A stretch of DNA of 64,000 nucleotides from Moniliella sp. 'wahieum' (GCA_003971905.1 RSEE01000001.1:806001-870000), one strand, 5' to 3'; shown: positions 34,869 to 47,629, numbered from the stretch's first letter. Numbers and translations: made by a program. The notes: generated by a model from the sequence alone, not told the origin.

Positions 34869-37800
34869 CTACTCCTCACTCATGGAGGAGAGGGTGGGTG
34901 CATGCGGGACAGAAGAAGCCGAGGGCGGGGTGATCCGAGGCACGGAAGCTGACGCGGCGCGAGCCAGTTCCCTGCTCAGGTGTTGGTTGAGGCTCAAGGT
35001 GTGTTCCAATTCGTCGCGACTCTGAACCAGGTCGCGTTCCAACCCAGTCACTTGGCCTTGGAGCGCATTAACCTTCTCTCCGTCGCACCCGTCGTTTCGG
35101 TCTGAATGCGGGCGCGGTCGTGGACCTCTTTTTGTTGTGCATCATAGAAGCCATCCGACGATCCAGCTCGCGGTTCACCTCCGTCACCTCCTTGTACGCC
35201 GAGGACAGATTGGCCAGACGGGCGTGTACAGCTAACATGTCGGCGTCGGCTGGCGAAGCAGGCGTGCCAGAAGTGGAGAGTGTGCGGCGCTGGGCCAACT
35301 GCTCTGCCAAAGCCACGCTCTCTTGCTGAGTCCGGCTCACTTCCTCCCGCAATTGTCGCACCTCAGTTTCAGCGCTATGGACATAGTCCATCGCCGTTGC
35401 ATAGTCCTCCTCGAGCTGGTCCATACGATCTTGGTAGTCCTTGGACGTTTGTTCCGCTTGGCGCTCGCTCTCGTCCCTCGGGCTACAGCCTCTTCCCAAG
35501 CCGCCCGGTTCACCCCCTGGGCCAGAGATCGTTTCAGCGAAGCGATCTGAGCGTGTGCATCGGCCAACTGCGTTTGGCACTCTGTGGTAGCACGGGAGCT
35601 CTGTTCGAGACGCTGCTGCAACAGGGCAAGTTGCGCTGCTGCCCCCATCTGATCCACCTGCTCATCGGGCGGTAAGGGGATGCCCTGCTGTGCAAGGTGT
35701 TCCCGCAACAGATGGAGCTTGAGATGCGTCTGCTCCGCATCGCGGCGCGCGTCGCGTACATCCACTTGACTCTGAACCAACATCTCCTTCATCCGTGCCA
35801 CCTCCTGAACCGCAATGGCCAATTGGGCGCGAGCCACACTCAATTCCGACTGGATCCCAGACCGTTGCTTCTCCAGCTTGACATTCACTCTCGCACCAAG
35901 GTCAGCTCGTTCGTCGCTTCGTCCACTGCTGTACGCGCTACAGCATGCATGTCTTGCAACGATGTCACTTGGCCCTCGAGCGCCCGAAGTTGGTCGTCCA
36001 CCTCGGGCGGCACTTGTGTATCAACCGCCCGCTGAGCAGCCACATCGCGCGTCTGCAAGACTTGGGCCAAGCTCGTGGCACTGGCCAAACGATGCGCCGA
36101 GGCCTCGGCCTCAGCAGCAGCCAAAAGACGCTGCAAATCATCCACCTTTTCGCTGAGTGTGAGCGTCTCTTGGATCTTTTGATCCAGTTGGGACTGGAGC
36201 GTCGCCACCACTTCTTGGTTTGTTTGGGCCAAATCTCGGTGCTGGATGTAGAGACGGTAATGCTCTTCGGATCGAGCCGTGGTGGAGGTCAATGCGGCTT
36301 GAAGATGAAGCAGGCTCTCCCGTTGTGTGGATGAAGGGCATTCGCATCTTCGTTGGCCGATCGGACGCGCCCATGCTCGGCTCGCTCGCGGTCAAGGAGC
36401 GAAGTGGCGCTTACAGCGCGCTCGGTCTGCTCCCGTAACACACTTTCGGCAGTGTAGGCACGTTTTTGAAGTGAAGACAAATCTTCATACACCCATCTGG
36501 GCCGCCTCGGCCGCTACTACGCGTTTGCTTGTCTCTGCTAGCCGTTCTCGGCAGAGAGACGCAACTGAGTTTCCAACTGGTACTGCTCTTGCGTCAAGGC
36601 AAGTTGCCGCTCCATTTCGGCCTTGTCGCGCAACGCACTCGACAGCCGGGCCTCCATCCCTGCAGTCCGCTCCTGGTCCAGCTTGGACAGTTCGGACGCG
36701 TTTGCTGTCTCGTAGGCGGACAATTTGGCGCGATACCACGCTGCCTCAGCTAAGATCGCTCGGTGGGACTTCTCCGTCTCGGCTCGGAGCTCCATCTCGC
36801 GCGTGGCTTGTTCAGATATCGTGGTCTAGAGCAGGGAAGATCAGTACCTAGGAACAACAAGGAAACCGATACATACTTGAGCTTGCGCCAGCTGAGCCTT
36901 AAGTGTCAGAGGGCCTGGACGATTCGCGCCTTGTCTGAGTCGTCCGCGCCGACATTCAATTGGGCCAGTTCACGACTCGTCTCATCATCCGGCGCGTCGG
37001 TCAAGATGTCCGAGGAGATAAAGCCACGCTTCATGGCGTGGCCAATGCGTTTTGAGCCAAATCTCCCGCTTGCGGTACGCCTCCAGATCCGGATGGGGGA
37101 CAATGGGTGAGCTCTGGGTGGGCGTATCCCCGTCTCCGCGCGTCCGGGGACCAGGCTCCACCGGTCCAAGTCCTTGTGCTGGGACACAGATCCATTGGTC
37201 TGATACGACTCCACTGGCGACCCAGCCGCCCTATTGGTGGAATCCGAAGAAGGAATTCCACTCTTCAAAGGGGCGTGTGTAGGGAAAGATCGTACAGTAG
37301 CTGGGGCAGATGACATTGCAGTGCTCCGGGAGGTGTCAGCCACGGCACTGGCATTTACTGTGCCCATGGAGCCCGACCCTGGTATGGAAGTGGGGTGGGA
37401 TTGAGCTGACGAGCTTGGGGTGACAACCCTCTCCATTCGATGGCCATTTAATGCAGCCGGGGCGGAGCCGGGCAGGCTTCCAGTGGGAGGCGACACGCGA
37501 ATCATGTCGAGAGGGCTTTCGGTATGTGGGGGGTACGGTGTCCCGGACGAACTGACCAAACGCGAGGTGGAATGTGGTGGGGTGGGGGCTCGGAGGTGGG
37601 GCTGGTGGCCCTTTGAGAGGCCGTAGGTATCATCGCAGGTGTCCCGCTGGCCTCCCATTCATTGTGGCTGGGTTAGGAGGCTCAATGGGCTTCGAATCAG
37701 CTGGGTACTTAATCTTGCCCGTGTTCAAAACCGAAATAAAGGCGGGATCATTGGCTTGGCCGAAGCGTAGGCCTCCCGCCAAGAACGAGCACCTTGTCTT

Positions 37801-39199
37801 GGTATGTGGCTAGAGAGTGGCCCGAACGAGGGGAAGGCGCGGGTCCCATGTTAGAAAACATGTACCACCGGTTCGTAGAGATCTTGAAGCTGGCTAGGTC
37901 GCCCAGCTCTTTACCGTCGACGCCACGTCCGCCAAAGACGTACATAACGTCATCTACCAAGCAAGAAGCATGTCCCTCCCGCGGGAGCGGGATGTAGCCA
38001 ATGCAAGATACTTCAGTCCAAGTGTTGCTCGACACATCGTATGCCCACGTGTCCTTGTAGTGGTACTGAGAATCTGTGCCGCCGAAGATATAGATCTTGT
38101 TCTGGTATGTGACACTGGTGTGACCTGTTCGGGCAGCCGGCACAGTCGAGTTGGGCACAATGCGTTCCCACCGGGCACCCGTCTTGATAGAGTTGAGATC
38201 AAAGCTCCACAGTCATTGAACAGCTGCCAGTCTGATTGGCCACCAAATATGTAGACCTTGTTGCCTACCACTGAGATCGTATGTCGGTATCGCCCGGAGG
38301 GCAAGCATCGGGGCCAGACTCGGCACAGCTGATTCGTGTCCACTCGCGAGTGGAGAGATTGAGCAAGTACAATGCCTGATCTTGCTCATCATTTGCACTC
38401 GCCTTGGAATCTCCGCCCCAGAGGATGAGCACGTTGGAGACCAGCACAGTCGCGTGACCCATGCGGGCAGAGGGAGCAGGGCCAGCACACTGCATCAGGG
38501 TAGCCGACACGCGCCCGAGGTCGGATTTGTCGGGGAACCCAGCGGAGCCAGTGGGGGGCGGGGATAATTGAGCTGTTCGACATTGATGCTGTACAAATCG
38601 TTCTTAACGACCCCATCGGCAATGCCGCCAAACAGCAGTAGCTCTCCGGTGTGGGATGCTGTCTGGTTGACTGCCGATCCATAGCGAGGAACGGGTTGGG
38701 GCTGGAGACGTGCTCTTCTGTGTTGGGTCGAAGAAGGAGCCGGCTGAAGGAGAGGCGTCTGTGAGTCCAAGGATAGTTGGGCTGCTGCTGAGAAGGCCGA
38801 GGGTGGTGGTGCGGAAGCTTCTGTGGAAGCTGGTGTGGATGTGGATGGGGATGGGGGGCAGCGCCGTAGCCGTGTTGAAGAGGAGGCTGGCCTGGAGGCA
38901 TCGAGAGGGTTGGCCGGGAGCGGGGGCGATTGAGCCATGGCCATGGCCATGGCGTGGGCTTGCGCGTGGGCTGGGCTGCGCTTGGGCGTGGGCCTGCGCT
39001 TGGCTTGCGCTTGAAGGGCATGCCGCGGCCCTCGTCGGCACCAGCGGGGAGGCGTGGCGAGGGCCAAGGGTGGATGCGGCGGGCGGACGGCGGGGCCCGA
39101 GGGGGGCGGCGTGGGCTGGGCGAGGCGGTCGCGCTCCTTGTCTTTGTCCTTGTCCTTGTCCTTGTCCTTGTCCTTGTTGCGCTTGCCAAAGATGGCCAT
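34869..39199 (-). CDS. TEA1: Tea1-like kelch-repeat and coiled-coil cell-end protein
   Basis: Cytoskeletal polarity factor (family role: marks growth sites at microtubule ends). The start at 39199 reads MAIFGKRNKDKDKDKDKDKD, a Lys-Asp repeat from a microsatellite. A Pro/Ala-rich arm follows, then kelch blades from about 38680 to 37770: GELLLFGGIADGVVKNDLY, VLILWGGDSK, VYIFGGQSDW, IYIFGGTDSQYHYKDTWAYD, VMYVFGGRGVDGKELGDL, VLVLGG. A low-complexity linker (37700-37080) leads to KRGFISSDILTDAPDDET (37030-36975), an intron at 36826-36876, and a long coiled coil to the end: EKSHRAILAEAAWYRAKL, EARLSSALRDKAEMERQLAL, further heptads at 36290-35070, and RDLVQSRDELEHTLSLNQHL near 35000. Stop at 34869. 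Kelch followed by coiled coil is the Tea1/Kel1 layout. Many one-base slips; the symbol is by homology only. Confidence 0.85.
39136..39180. repeat. (CCTTGT)n microsatellite inside the Tea1-like gene
   Basis: About seven hexamer units, read on the minus strand as Lys-Asp repeats at residues 9-20 of the kelch protein. In-frame length changes would be tolerated. Confidence 0.9.
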
Positions 39200-42130
39200 G
39201 GGGGGCGGGTGGTGTTGGGGGCGCGGTGCTTCTGCGGCTGCCCATCGGCCGACTGGAGAGCGCCGCGCCACAGCCTGCCCCAGCCGGACATCCGACACAC
39301 ACAGCCCCTGCGGCCCGATCCGCGAGCGCGGTGACACTGGCGGGTGCTGCGCCTGCGGTGGGGCACTGGCACAGACGCAAGGGACAAACAGCATGTGGCC
39401 TGTGGCATGTGGCATGCGGGGGGCGCCGCAGTCGCCTGCCGCCTGTCGCCTGGCAGGCGTGGGTCCCGTGTCACATGTCACCCGCCACTGGGCAAGTCAC
39501 TCTCACGAGGCCCCCGCCCGCAGTCGGCAGGCCAAGCACGGCGCTACCACTCAACCTCGTCGCGCCCCTGGCAGCTCGGGAAATGTCACATGCGGTGTGT
39601 CTCGCGCTCATCACGCGCGGTGCTCATCGCTCGACTGTCCCCATTGACCATTGTTCTCCGCCCGAGACGCAAGCTAGCTTGACGGGCTGCTTGTCTGATG
39701 GAGAACAATCGATCTCGTTGATCGTGTCCATTTCTTCATCCACCTCATCTCCCCCTTTTCTCATTCCAGGTCTGGAAGAAACGACTGGGCGCCGTTCTGC
39801 GTTGTGGTGGAGCAGCACAACCCTACCTTTGCAGTGAGGACTCGTTTTGGTTGTGTACGGTCAACACTCGTATGGAGAGCAACGGTAATAGGCTCCGGGT
39901 GGAGAGCTGTTGAAAGTGGGTACAGCTGTCATCTCGTTCCCATTTCCGATTTCTTCGTCTCCAGCGTCTCGCTCTTTCCCTGTTTCTTCCATTTCGCACC
40001 ACGTCCTCTTGTTCTTTCTTCTTCCCAAGAACGATTGCTACATCCCTTGACCTAGTCTCTCGACTCTGGTCTCCTTCACCTTGTCCCGAGTATGACAACA
40101 GCTACATGAGGTGCTTCGACACTGACATGTTCCCCACGTGCCCTTCCCAAGGCAGGTATTATGGTACAGAGGAGGAAGAGGCTCTGTGAAGAACACAGTC
40201 AGAAAATCTTCATTGGTATAAGTTCTAGAAGGATGTGGGCATCTGATTGTTGCTGAGACCCCGTCTCTCCCAATTTTTTTCAAGTTATTCGCTCTATTAG
40301 CGTCTCCCTCTTGCTGGTTCCTCCGCTTCGCACCACGTCCTCTGCTCTTGTTTCTTCCCAACCAAAGCGAGATTGCTACATCTGGCTTATACTTCTGCCG
40401 TTGAGCAGTGCCCTTTTCATGTTCTTCAGGTGGCTAAACGTCTTGTACACAGCAACCTTGGCTAACCTTGTCGCGATACAGTTGCGCCCCCCTGTACTCC
40501 CATAAGAGGTAGTATTCTCTGGCCAGTGCCGTACTAAACAAACAGTTTTGACGCCACGGTGTAACGTAGCCATTAACCCTGAAAGGATAATCCTGCCCAT
40601 CCCCCCCGTTGATATACTATCAAGAGCACTTAAGAGGAGCTAGAGGAAGAGTACAGAGTCAGATCGGGTCAGGCGAAAATCGAACACTGGGGCGAAGAGG
40701 AAAAGATGGAGATGAAGCAGAGCACGACGTGAAGACCGAGACGGTCACAAACACAGCAGAGACGCGGTGCAGCAAACAAGAATCTTTCAGCTCCACGCTG
40801 CCCGACTTATTTTTCCGTCATGCCCCCAATTATCGCAGGCTGAAGAGTATGAAGCTGGGCTCGGCGCCGGCAAGTCGGGCAAATTCGGGGGTCAAGTTCC
40901 GCCAGAGCAATGTGTGGGCCACAGGCGTTCGCGGGGAGGTGCTGCGTTGATTGCATGTTGAGCTGTGGAGGAAAAATGAAGACAAGGAGACGCGAGCGAC
41001 AGACAGAAAATGCAGTAGGATGGGAGGGAGGAATGAGGCGGAGGTGGAGACGGTATGCAAGTCTGATCACTCAAGGCCTGAAGTCCGGGTGAGGCCTGTT
41101 GAGGCCTGTTGATGAGGTCAGGGGGTTAGTGGTTTTGTGCGTCATCATCATGATGGCAATAGCATGCCATATGCGAAAGCCAGTGGGTGAGCCGATGAGC
41201 TGGTATCTGTTGATCTTCAGGAGATATCGATTGCTGCCATGTGGGACAGGAGATGTGCATGCGATGTGGCGCGGGGCAGGGGGGACGATGTGATTTGGAT
41301 GGCCAAGAGGGGAGCCAAGTAGGGTGCCTAGCCACTGGCACCGCTCGATAGAGTCGGTAGGATGGGGCAGACGAGGGGCACGGGTAGGGCTATATGTGGG
41401 AACGACGGAGAGGAGTTGCGAGGACGAGCACTGCGCCAGGGGGGCGAAAGAGCGCAGGGCAGGCGTGCGCGTGCATCCGCGTGGATCCGCGTGCCTGCAG
41501 CTCCAACGCAGAGAACACGTGACGCGTGACGTATGCATGAGGCCTGAGTTGAGTGGCAACGGGGCAAGCACGCAGCGACGCTGTGCGGCGACGCAGAAGA
41601 GCCCCCCAGGACCGGTCGCTCGAAACCCCAAAGGCCCGCCAACACTGCGCCAGTGCGGCCCAGCCCGAGGGGCGGAACGACAAGAGAGCGGCGTTGCCGC
41701 TCTGGCGTGCAGGCGGGGGCGCAGGGAGCGCGTCGTGGCACCTCGCAGCACTTTCTGCTCTGGTCGCCCACGCCCGCACTCGCCCGCACTCGCCCGCACT
41801 CACGCCGCTGAGGCTCAGCCCGAGCACTCAGCCGCTCCGCCCCACCGCCACCTCCTCCTCCTCCACCCCGCGCCCGCCCCGTGCGAGCCAGTGTCCAGGC
41901 CGCCTCGCCGAGTGCCTGCAGCTGCCGCTGACATTGCTGACGCTGCCGACAGTGCTGCGCGTGACTACCATCATCGGCATCCGCATCTCTTGCGTCTGCC
42001 TCTTCTGCGTCTGCATCTGCGTCTGCGTCGGCTTCTGCCGCCACTGTCGCCGCCACTTCCGTCACTCGTGCTTCTCTTACCAATCGCCTCCCTTTCGCGA
42101 TGTCAGCGCCACCCGCCCCGCCATTCTATT
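39200..42130. other. Long gene-free region between divergent Tea1-like gene and SKN7
   Basis: Nearly 3 kb in which I recognise no conserved protein on either strand. It contains a pair of diverged direct repeats of about 60-90 bases (around 39965-40045 and 40300-40385; shared core GCACCACGTCCTCT then TTCTTCCCA and GATTGCTACATC), a CCTGTTGAGG duplication at 41094-41110, and a tandem CCCGCACTCG run at about 41770-41800. The region next to SKN7 (41800-42130) is pyrimidine-rich and probably its 5' leader. A non-coding transcript or fast-evolving small gene cannot be excluded. Confidence 0.45.
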
Positions 42131-45129
42131 ATGGTGGGCCCTTCCCCAGTCACACTCCCATCCGCATCCGCAGCCACCCTCACACCCCACCCCCACCCTC
42201 ACCCTCACTCACGTCCACTGCCTGCAGAGCAGCCGGCCGTTCCTTCCTTTTCTCCTGATGACGCATTTCTCTCGCATGACTATCTCTCCGCGGGCCCGCC
42301 TACTGGCGCCCAGCCTCGGGCGCAGTCTGCCATACCCGCTGATCACCTGGAGCTGTTTGGGCTTGGATCGGCTTCCACGCAGGGGCTCTATCCTCTAAGC
42401 GGGATCGCACCTGATACTCTGGGCCACCACGCGATTGCAGCACATGCCTTTCCAGAGCAGCCGTCTCAGGCGCAGATTCAACCCCAGCCGCCCCCTTCAC
42501 ATCCCTACGCTCCACCGGTACAACAGCAGCCCCCGCCCCAACCACAGGTTGCAAACGGCGACCCAAATTCAATGGGGTTCCTTTTCTCCTCATTACACCC
42601 GGCCACCGCATCAATCTCACCGCAGGGCCTAACTCCCTCCGATCCCGGTGTAGGACAGCCTCTACAGAGCTATCCGAATGCTTCCAGTGTGCGAAGCGAA
42701 AAGGATGCCAAGCCCAACCCGCACTTTGTCAGCAAACTATTTTATATGCTAGAAGACGCGTCTTGGAGCCACATTATCCGCTGGTCACTCAATGGTGACA
42801 GCTTCATTGTCGTGGTGCGTGCCCCGTCTTCTCCCCCTTGTATTTCATGCTGACCCTACTCTCTGCTAGAATATGAATGACTTCACCAAGCATGTACTTC
42901 CACGGCACTTCAAGCATTCAAACTTCTCAAGTTTTGTTAGGCAGCTCAACAAGTACGACTTCCACAAGATGAAAAAGGACCCTGTGATGCTTGGCAAGCT
43001 CTTTGATCACGCACGGCATGAGGCCTTTGACCAGATGTGGGAGTTTAAGCATGACTGCTTCAAGCGGGGCCGCCCAGATCTACTGGAATCCGTCAAGCGG
43101 AAAACGGCCTTGGTCAAGCGCGGACTTCGTGCGGCGGCTGAGGATGTGGAGGCGTCTCCTCCTGTTCCGCAGGGCGCTGAGGCTGCCGAGCGTGCGGCAG
43201 AGGAGTATGCTGACCTCAAGGAGCAGATCACTGGCATGCAAGCCATTCAGGATAGTTTGACCAAACACATTGGCACTCTGACCAAGCAATATCAAGGCGT
43301 GATTACCGATATGCTGAGAGTACAGCAGAACATCAAAGAGCAAGACCAGCTCATGCAACATCTTATCCGCCACGTCGCTCAGTCGTCAGGGGGCGTGGGT
43401 GCGCCCCTCCATCAAGCTCAAGCCGTCAGCCCGTCGTCGAGCGAATCTGAACCTTTCCTCGCTCCCGCCGAAGCACAGAAGCTCATTGGCTCCTACCAGG
43501 AAGTGACCCAAGCCTCGTTTGCCCAAATGTCCGACATTGCCAAGCGGGTGGCGGAAGGACTACATGCCATTCCCTCAGCACTCGAGGCCGCTGCACAGGC
43601 GACTGAGACCCCTTCTTCCTCGTCGAGCCAATCTGGGGGCAATGCCTCGTCGGCATTGGCCACCAAGTGTAAGGGCAACACTAAGATTGTCAAGCTAGAG
43701 GATGATGACTCAGGGAATGAGGAGGAAGACGCTCCTGGGAGTCGGCAGCCCAGCCCGCAAGTACTTCTTCACCCACCGCACTTCGATTCTCTGCACCAGC
43801 CCCAGTCGCTTCTGACGGTGGCCGGGGAGGAAGGATCTGAGTCGAATGCAGAGACAGCTGCATTGGCCCTGCAGCAGCTGGGCAATGGGCAGGACCTACG
43901 AGTTTTCACATTAGGCACGCTCCAACCTCTTCCATCAACAGATGAGACAGAAATCAAGGACCAGGGCGTGGGCAAGGGCAAGAGTCCGACGCCTACCTCT
44001 GATGCGCGGCAGACCCTCCCCGTGTATAGTTTGGAGGAGCTTCCAAGATCCATGCCTATGGTCGACCACAGAGAGCGGAGCCGGAAAACAAGGGTTTGGC
44101 CCCTTCAAGTGGGGCAAACACCCTCCGGGTCAGACGCTCGACCTACATTCCTGGATGGGCTGTCCCTCCAGGGGCATGGCAGAGCCACGAGAGTGATCGG
44201 GATGCCTTGGCACGTGCTCTGAGCCGCAAATTTATCCCTGTGGTGGGGGCTGCGATCGATGTGCCTCTGTCTTCGGAGGAGGTCACAGCAGCGGCGGCCA
44301 AGTTAAACTTATCCCAGTATGAACTCGTATTGATGGATGTGGTGATGCCCGAGTTGGTGGATGTATCCCCCGATTCACTCATCAAGCATTTCGATCACCG
44401 CACGCCCATCATGAGCATGACCTCGAGTGTTCGGTCCCGGACCTGCAGGAGTACATGCGTAATGGCATGAGCGACTCTCTCCCTCCTGCCTTCACCAAAA
44501 CTGGCCTGTTGGCAGCGATCGAGAAACATCTGATCCACCTCAAGACGGTGCAGAAGCTGCACCAGATTCCCGAGTCGCTCGGCTTGCCTCCCGTGGACAA
44601 TGGTCTGCTGGAGCAGGCTGTGTCCAACACTGCCAAATACGCCGCAGCCTCTCTCACCACAGACACGGAGCCAGACGAGAAGACAGTGGCAGCTGCCGTG
44701 ACGGCGCTGAACCCCAATTTTACCCCCACAATGACTTCGCTCCATCTGAGGTCCCCTCCCTCGGGTGGCAGCCAAAGCGAGGGTGAAGAAAATCCATTGG
44801 CAGGAATGGGGTTCTCGGATGGAGAATATCTCTCCATGCTTCAAAACTTGATTTCAGCAGGCTCCGTTTCCGATACGACCGACCATGGCGGTTTGAGCAT
44901 GAGCGTCGCCGGTGCGTTGGATGTTTATCCTGGCGAAGGGACGGGATTGACGTCTCGCAGAGCGTCCCATGCTCATGCCTCTCCCACGTTGGCGGACCTC
45001 ACGACCGAGCTCGATAGGGCGGACGGGCTCCCCGTCACTCAAACGGTCGCTTTCGCGCCTGGATGGCCCCGAGGAAAAGCGGCCTCGTGTTTAAGGCGGA
45101 AGCTGCAAGTGCCGAAATTGACTCGCTAG
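42131..45129 (+). CDS. SKN7: Skn7-type transcription factor: HSF DNA-binding domain, coiled coil, degenerate receiver
   Basis: Stress and cell-wall regulator that normally ends the Sln1-Ypd1 phosphorelay. The start at 42131 (MVGPSPVTLPSASAATL) leads to a Pro/Gln-rich arm. The HSF-type domain runs 42715-42985: HFVSKLFYMLEDASWSHIIR, WSLNGDSFIVV, an intron at 42815-42869, NMNDFTKHVLPRHFKHSNFS and SFVRQLNKYDFHKMKK. A heptad region follows (43200-43375, EQITGMQAIQDSLTKHIGTL). The receiver lies at about 44150-44560: LSRKF, then YELVLMDVVMPELVDVSPDS with the phospho-acceptor Asp, RTPIMSMTSS, NGMSDSLPPAFTKTGLLAAI and EKHLIHLK. The conserved Lys of LPKPFTK is Pro here, and the acidic pair before the first helix is replaced by an HESDRDA stretch. 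Frame slips lie near 44100 and 44430, outside these two sites. A Ser/Thr-rich tail runs to 45129. Confidence 0.9.
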
Positions 45130-46674
45130 GGGTTGGTTGTGTGGAGCGTGCCCAGGTCCCTGCGGGGCCACAACCCTGTCGCCCCTCACTCACGCGAACA
45201 GGGTCGGGCACATACATGCACCGGTTATGGTTCCATGTTTGTTTTTGTTTTTACGTCCATATTTGTCGTGCACTCCTGGCCGCTGGTGGCGTGTGGCCTT
45301 TTCCTCCCGCTTGGGCTTCCAGCTCTTGTCCTCGTCTTTCCTTTGTTTTGTTTCGCTGCTTCTCTCTGCTCTGCTAGCCACCCGGGGTCCCAACTGCACC
45401 CATGCTGGGAGGCTGGGGGGGGAGGTTCTGTAATATATTTGAACAATGCGGGCTCTGCTGGGGCGATGCCCCCATCCCGTCATCCTGCCTGATAGCCATG
45501 ACACTTCTTACCCGCCCGGACGCTCCACTCCGCGGCACACCCAGCTACATAAGGCTTTACCTCCTTGGCTTCTCATGGACTCGTGTACCTCTCAGAACCA
45601 CATCCTTCATTCTCCTCTCCTACTGTAGAGGCCCTACCACAGCTCTTGCCTTTCCTTTCATGATGTCTGATGACCATGTGGCATAGAAGGCGAACTATAT
45701 TGCCTGCATTCAAGCCCCACAAAACTCGGCCAGCCTTTTGCGATCCTGCCACAGAACCCGGTTCAGGCTGGGTGTCATACCAGTGCGAGCTCTAGGGCGA
45801 TGGGTTGCGTGGGTGGACCGGGTGGATGGATTGCCCGACCCCCAAGGCCTCGCCAGTCGCGATATAACTGTCAAGGGCGCCGGTCCGATGCGATCGTGGG
45901 TGGACGTCTGCATCTCTTTGGGTGGATGTTGCTCTGCACTCATAGAACACCGCCTTGTGTTCCTCGCAAGATGCAGCGCATAAGCAAAGGGACGTCGACT
46001 CCTAAACGAAAGTGAGGTGGTTGCGGAGAGAATTGGTGCACGATACTCCAGGAGCGCCGATAGGACGAGTCCAGCGACTCACTTCGGAACGGTATAGGCG
46101 CACTTCATCGCCCTTTTTCCGGAACTACAGAGGAGCACTATAATACCACCAATGGCGAATGAGGCGGCGGCTCTGCACCAACTGAGAGGAGAGAGGAGCA
46201 ACCACATATCACGGTATCAGACCTTAATGCGAAAGACGAGGCCTGAGAGCTGGTGCTGATGGAAGGTCTCAGGTTAAACATAGCGTCTTCGCTTCAGGGA
46301 GTCTGGCACCTTGTTAAGTTGGAAAAAGCTTTCACCCTGGCCACAATCGCATTCGCAGGCTGCCTTTTGAGGCCAAATGCCGGTCAAGTCATAAACCACA
46401 TGAAAATGACAGGAATCACATGGGGGAGAGAGAAGGGAGGCGAATTAAGCACATAAAAAGCGATGACCGCCAAGGAAACACGTGCTTAACGGGCTATTGT
46501 TAAGGGTAGGAAAAAGGCTACGCAACCAACTCCCCTCTTGAAATTCTTCGAGCCCAATCGACTGAAGGAGTCATTTCTGCCCTATCTCGAGTCCCAACCA
46601 TCACGCGCTTGGCAACCGCGATGCTGTTGATGTGGGCATACCATGTTTACCAAGGAGATGTGGGCACACCATGT
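45130..46674. other. Gene-free region between convergent SKN7 and RIP1
   Basis: About 1.5 kb without a recognisable domain. The first 300 bases are T-rich and probably the SKN7 3' untranslated region. Confidence 0.45.
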
Positions 46675-46684
46675 TTACCAAGGA
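46629..46684. repeat. Tandem duplication of a 28-base unit at the RIP1 3' end
   Basis: Two copies of GATGTGGGCATACCATGTTT plus ACCAAG, differing at one base, start at 46629 and 46657. The second copy contains the stop codon used by the RIP1 frame. Confidence 0.85.
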
Positions 46685-47385
46685 CGCCGTGAAGAGGGGG
46701 CAATCGTCGATCGCTCTAACCCAATAACGAGCTTGCCGTCCGCGTCGTTAAAGGAGTAGGCTGGGATTTCAAGGTTGAGCGGGGCAGGGCCCTTGCGAAT
46801 ACGGCCAGAGATGTCGTAGTGGGAACATGGCAGGGGCAGAACCATCCACCATAGTCACCAGCTTCACCAATGGGCACACACCCCAGGTGAGTGCAACACC
46901 CAGCATGACAAGCCATTCAGGGCGCTGAACGCGCTGTGAGTCAGATTCGGGGTCCCGGAGAGTGGAAACGTCGGTCGACTCGGCCTCTTTGATCTCGTCC
47001 GGAGTGCGGTGACGGACAAAGACGGGCTTTCCACGCCACTTGATCACAGCATTCTTGCCGAGCGGAATCGAGTTGAGGTCCACCTCGACCTTGGCCATAG
47101 CCAGGACATCGGCAGACGGGCTGAGCGTGGCGAGGTAGTCGTGAACCGCCGACTTTCCTCCAGCCGCGGTGAGGACACCGAGCGAGCCAATGACAAAGTA
47201 GAGCTCTGTTGGCTTGCGGGTCCTTCACCCGCCATCGTCGTAGTCGGGAACCTTGGGCGCAATAGCCTGCTGGACGTCGAGACGGTCCGCGCCGGCGCCA
47301 GAGCATCAGCGACGTACGGGCGAGGCGCAGAGCAAATGGCGAAAGAGCGCGAGGGGCCCGGAGGGACAGCGGCCAAGAGAAGCCA
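46675..47385 (-). CDS. RIP1: Rieske iron-sulfur protein of the cytochrome bc1 complex
   Basis: Complex III subunit carrying the 2Fe-2S cluster. The start at about 47385 gives a presequence, [20 protein letters not shown]. Then [29 protein letters not shown] (membrane anchor, 47140-47210), [55 protein letters not shown]. The cluster-binding boxes are [20 protein letters not shown] and CPCH (46800-46890), followed by a slip before the usual GSHYD. The family normally stops just after GKLVIG; here the frame runs on for about 14 residues ([10 protein letters not shown]...) to a stop at 46675 in a tandem repeat. A missing T (TTTGC read as TTGC) breaks the first cluster box and is best taken as an error. 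TGAACGTT-type sites lie 250-300 bases upstream. Confidence 0.92.
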
Positions 47386-47629
47386 TGACGAGGGCAAGGG
47401 CAAAGCAAGACGACGTGGGGGCAAAGAAAGCGGTTGAAAACGAGAAGCACCTAGGCACATTGGAGGGGAGCGTGGCAGCTAAGCAAGGCGGTCCGGCTGG
47501 GCCCGGTTGGCTTACAATATTCCGCTGAGCCAGCACGGCGCAAGTGTTCCTCCTCTTCTTTCTAATCAGTACTCGGTACACTCAGTGTACTGACCGGTGA
47601 CCTCAGGGAAGCACCTGATCTAGGTAAAC

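Noticed and set aside
40807-41070. Small minus-strand protein (MQSTQHLPANACGPH...)
   Set aside because: It has no recognised family, no clear promoter or intron and no better coding signal than neighbouring frames.
41324-42130. Upstream extension of the SKN7 open frame
   Set aside because: The added text is low-complexity His/Pro/Arg sequence from a pyrimidine-rich leader, while the ATG at 42131 begins the Skn7-like arm.
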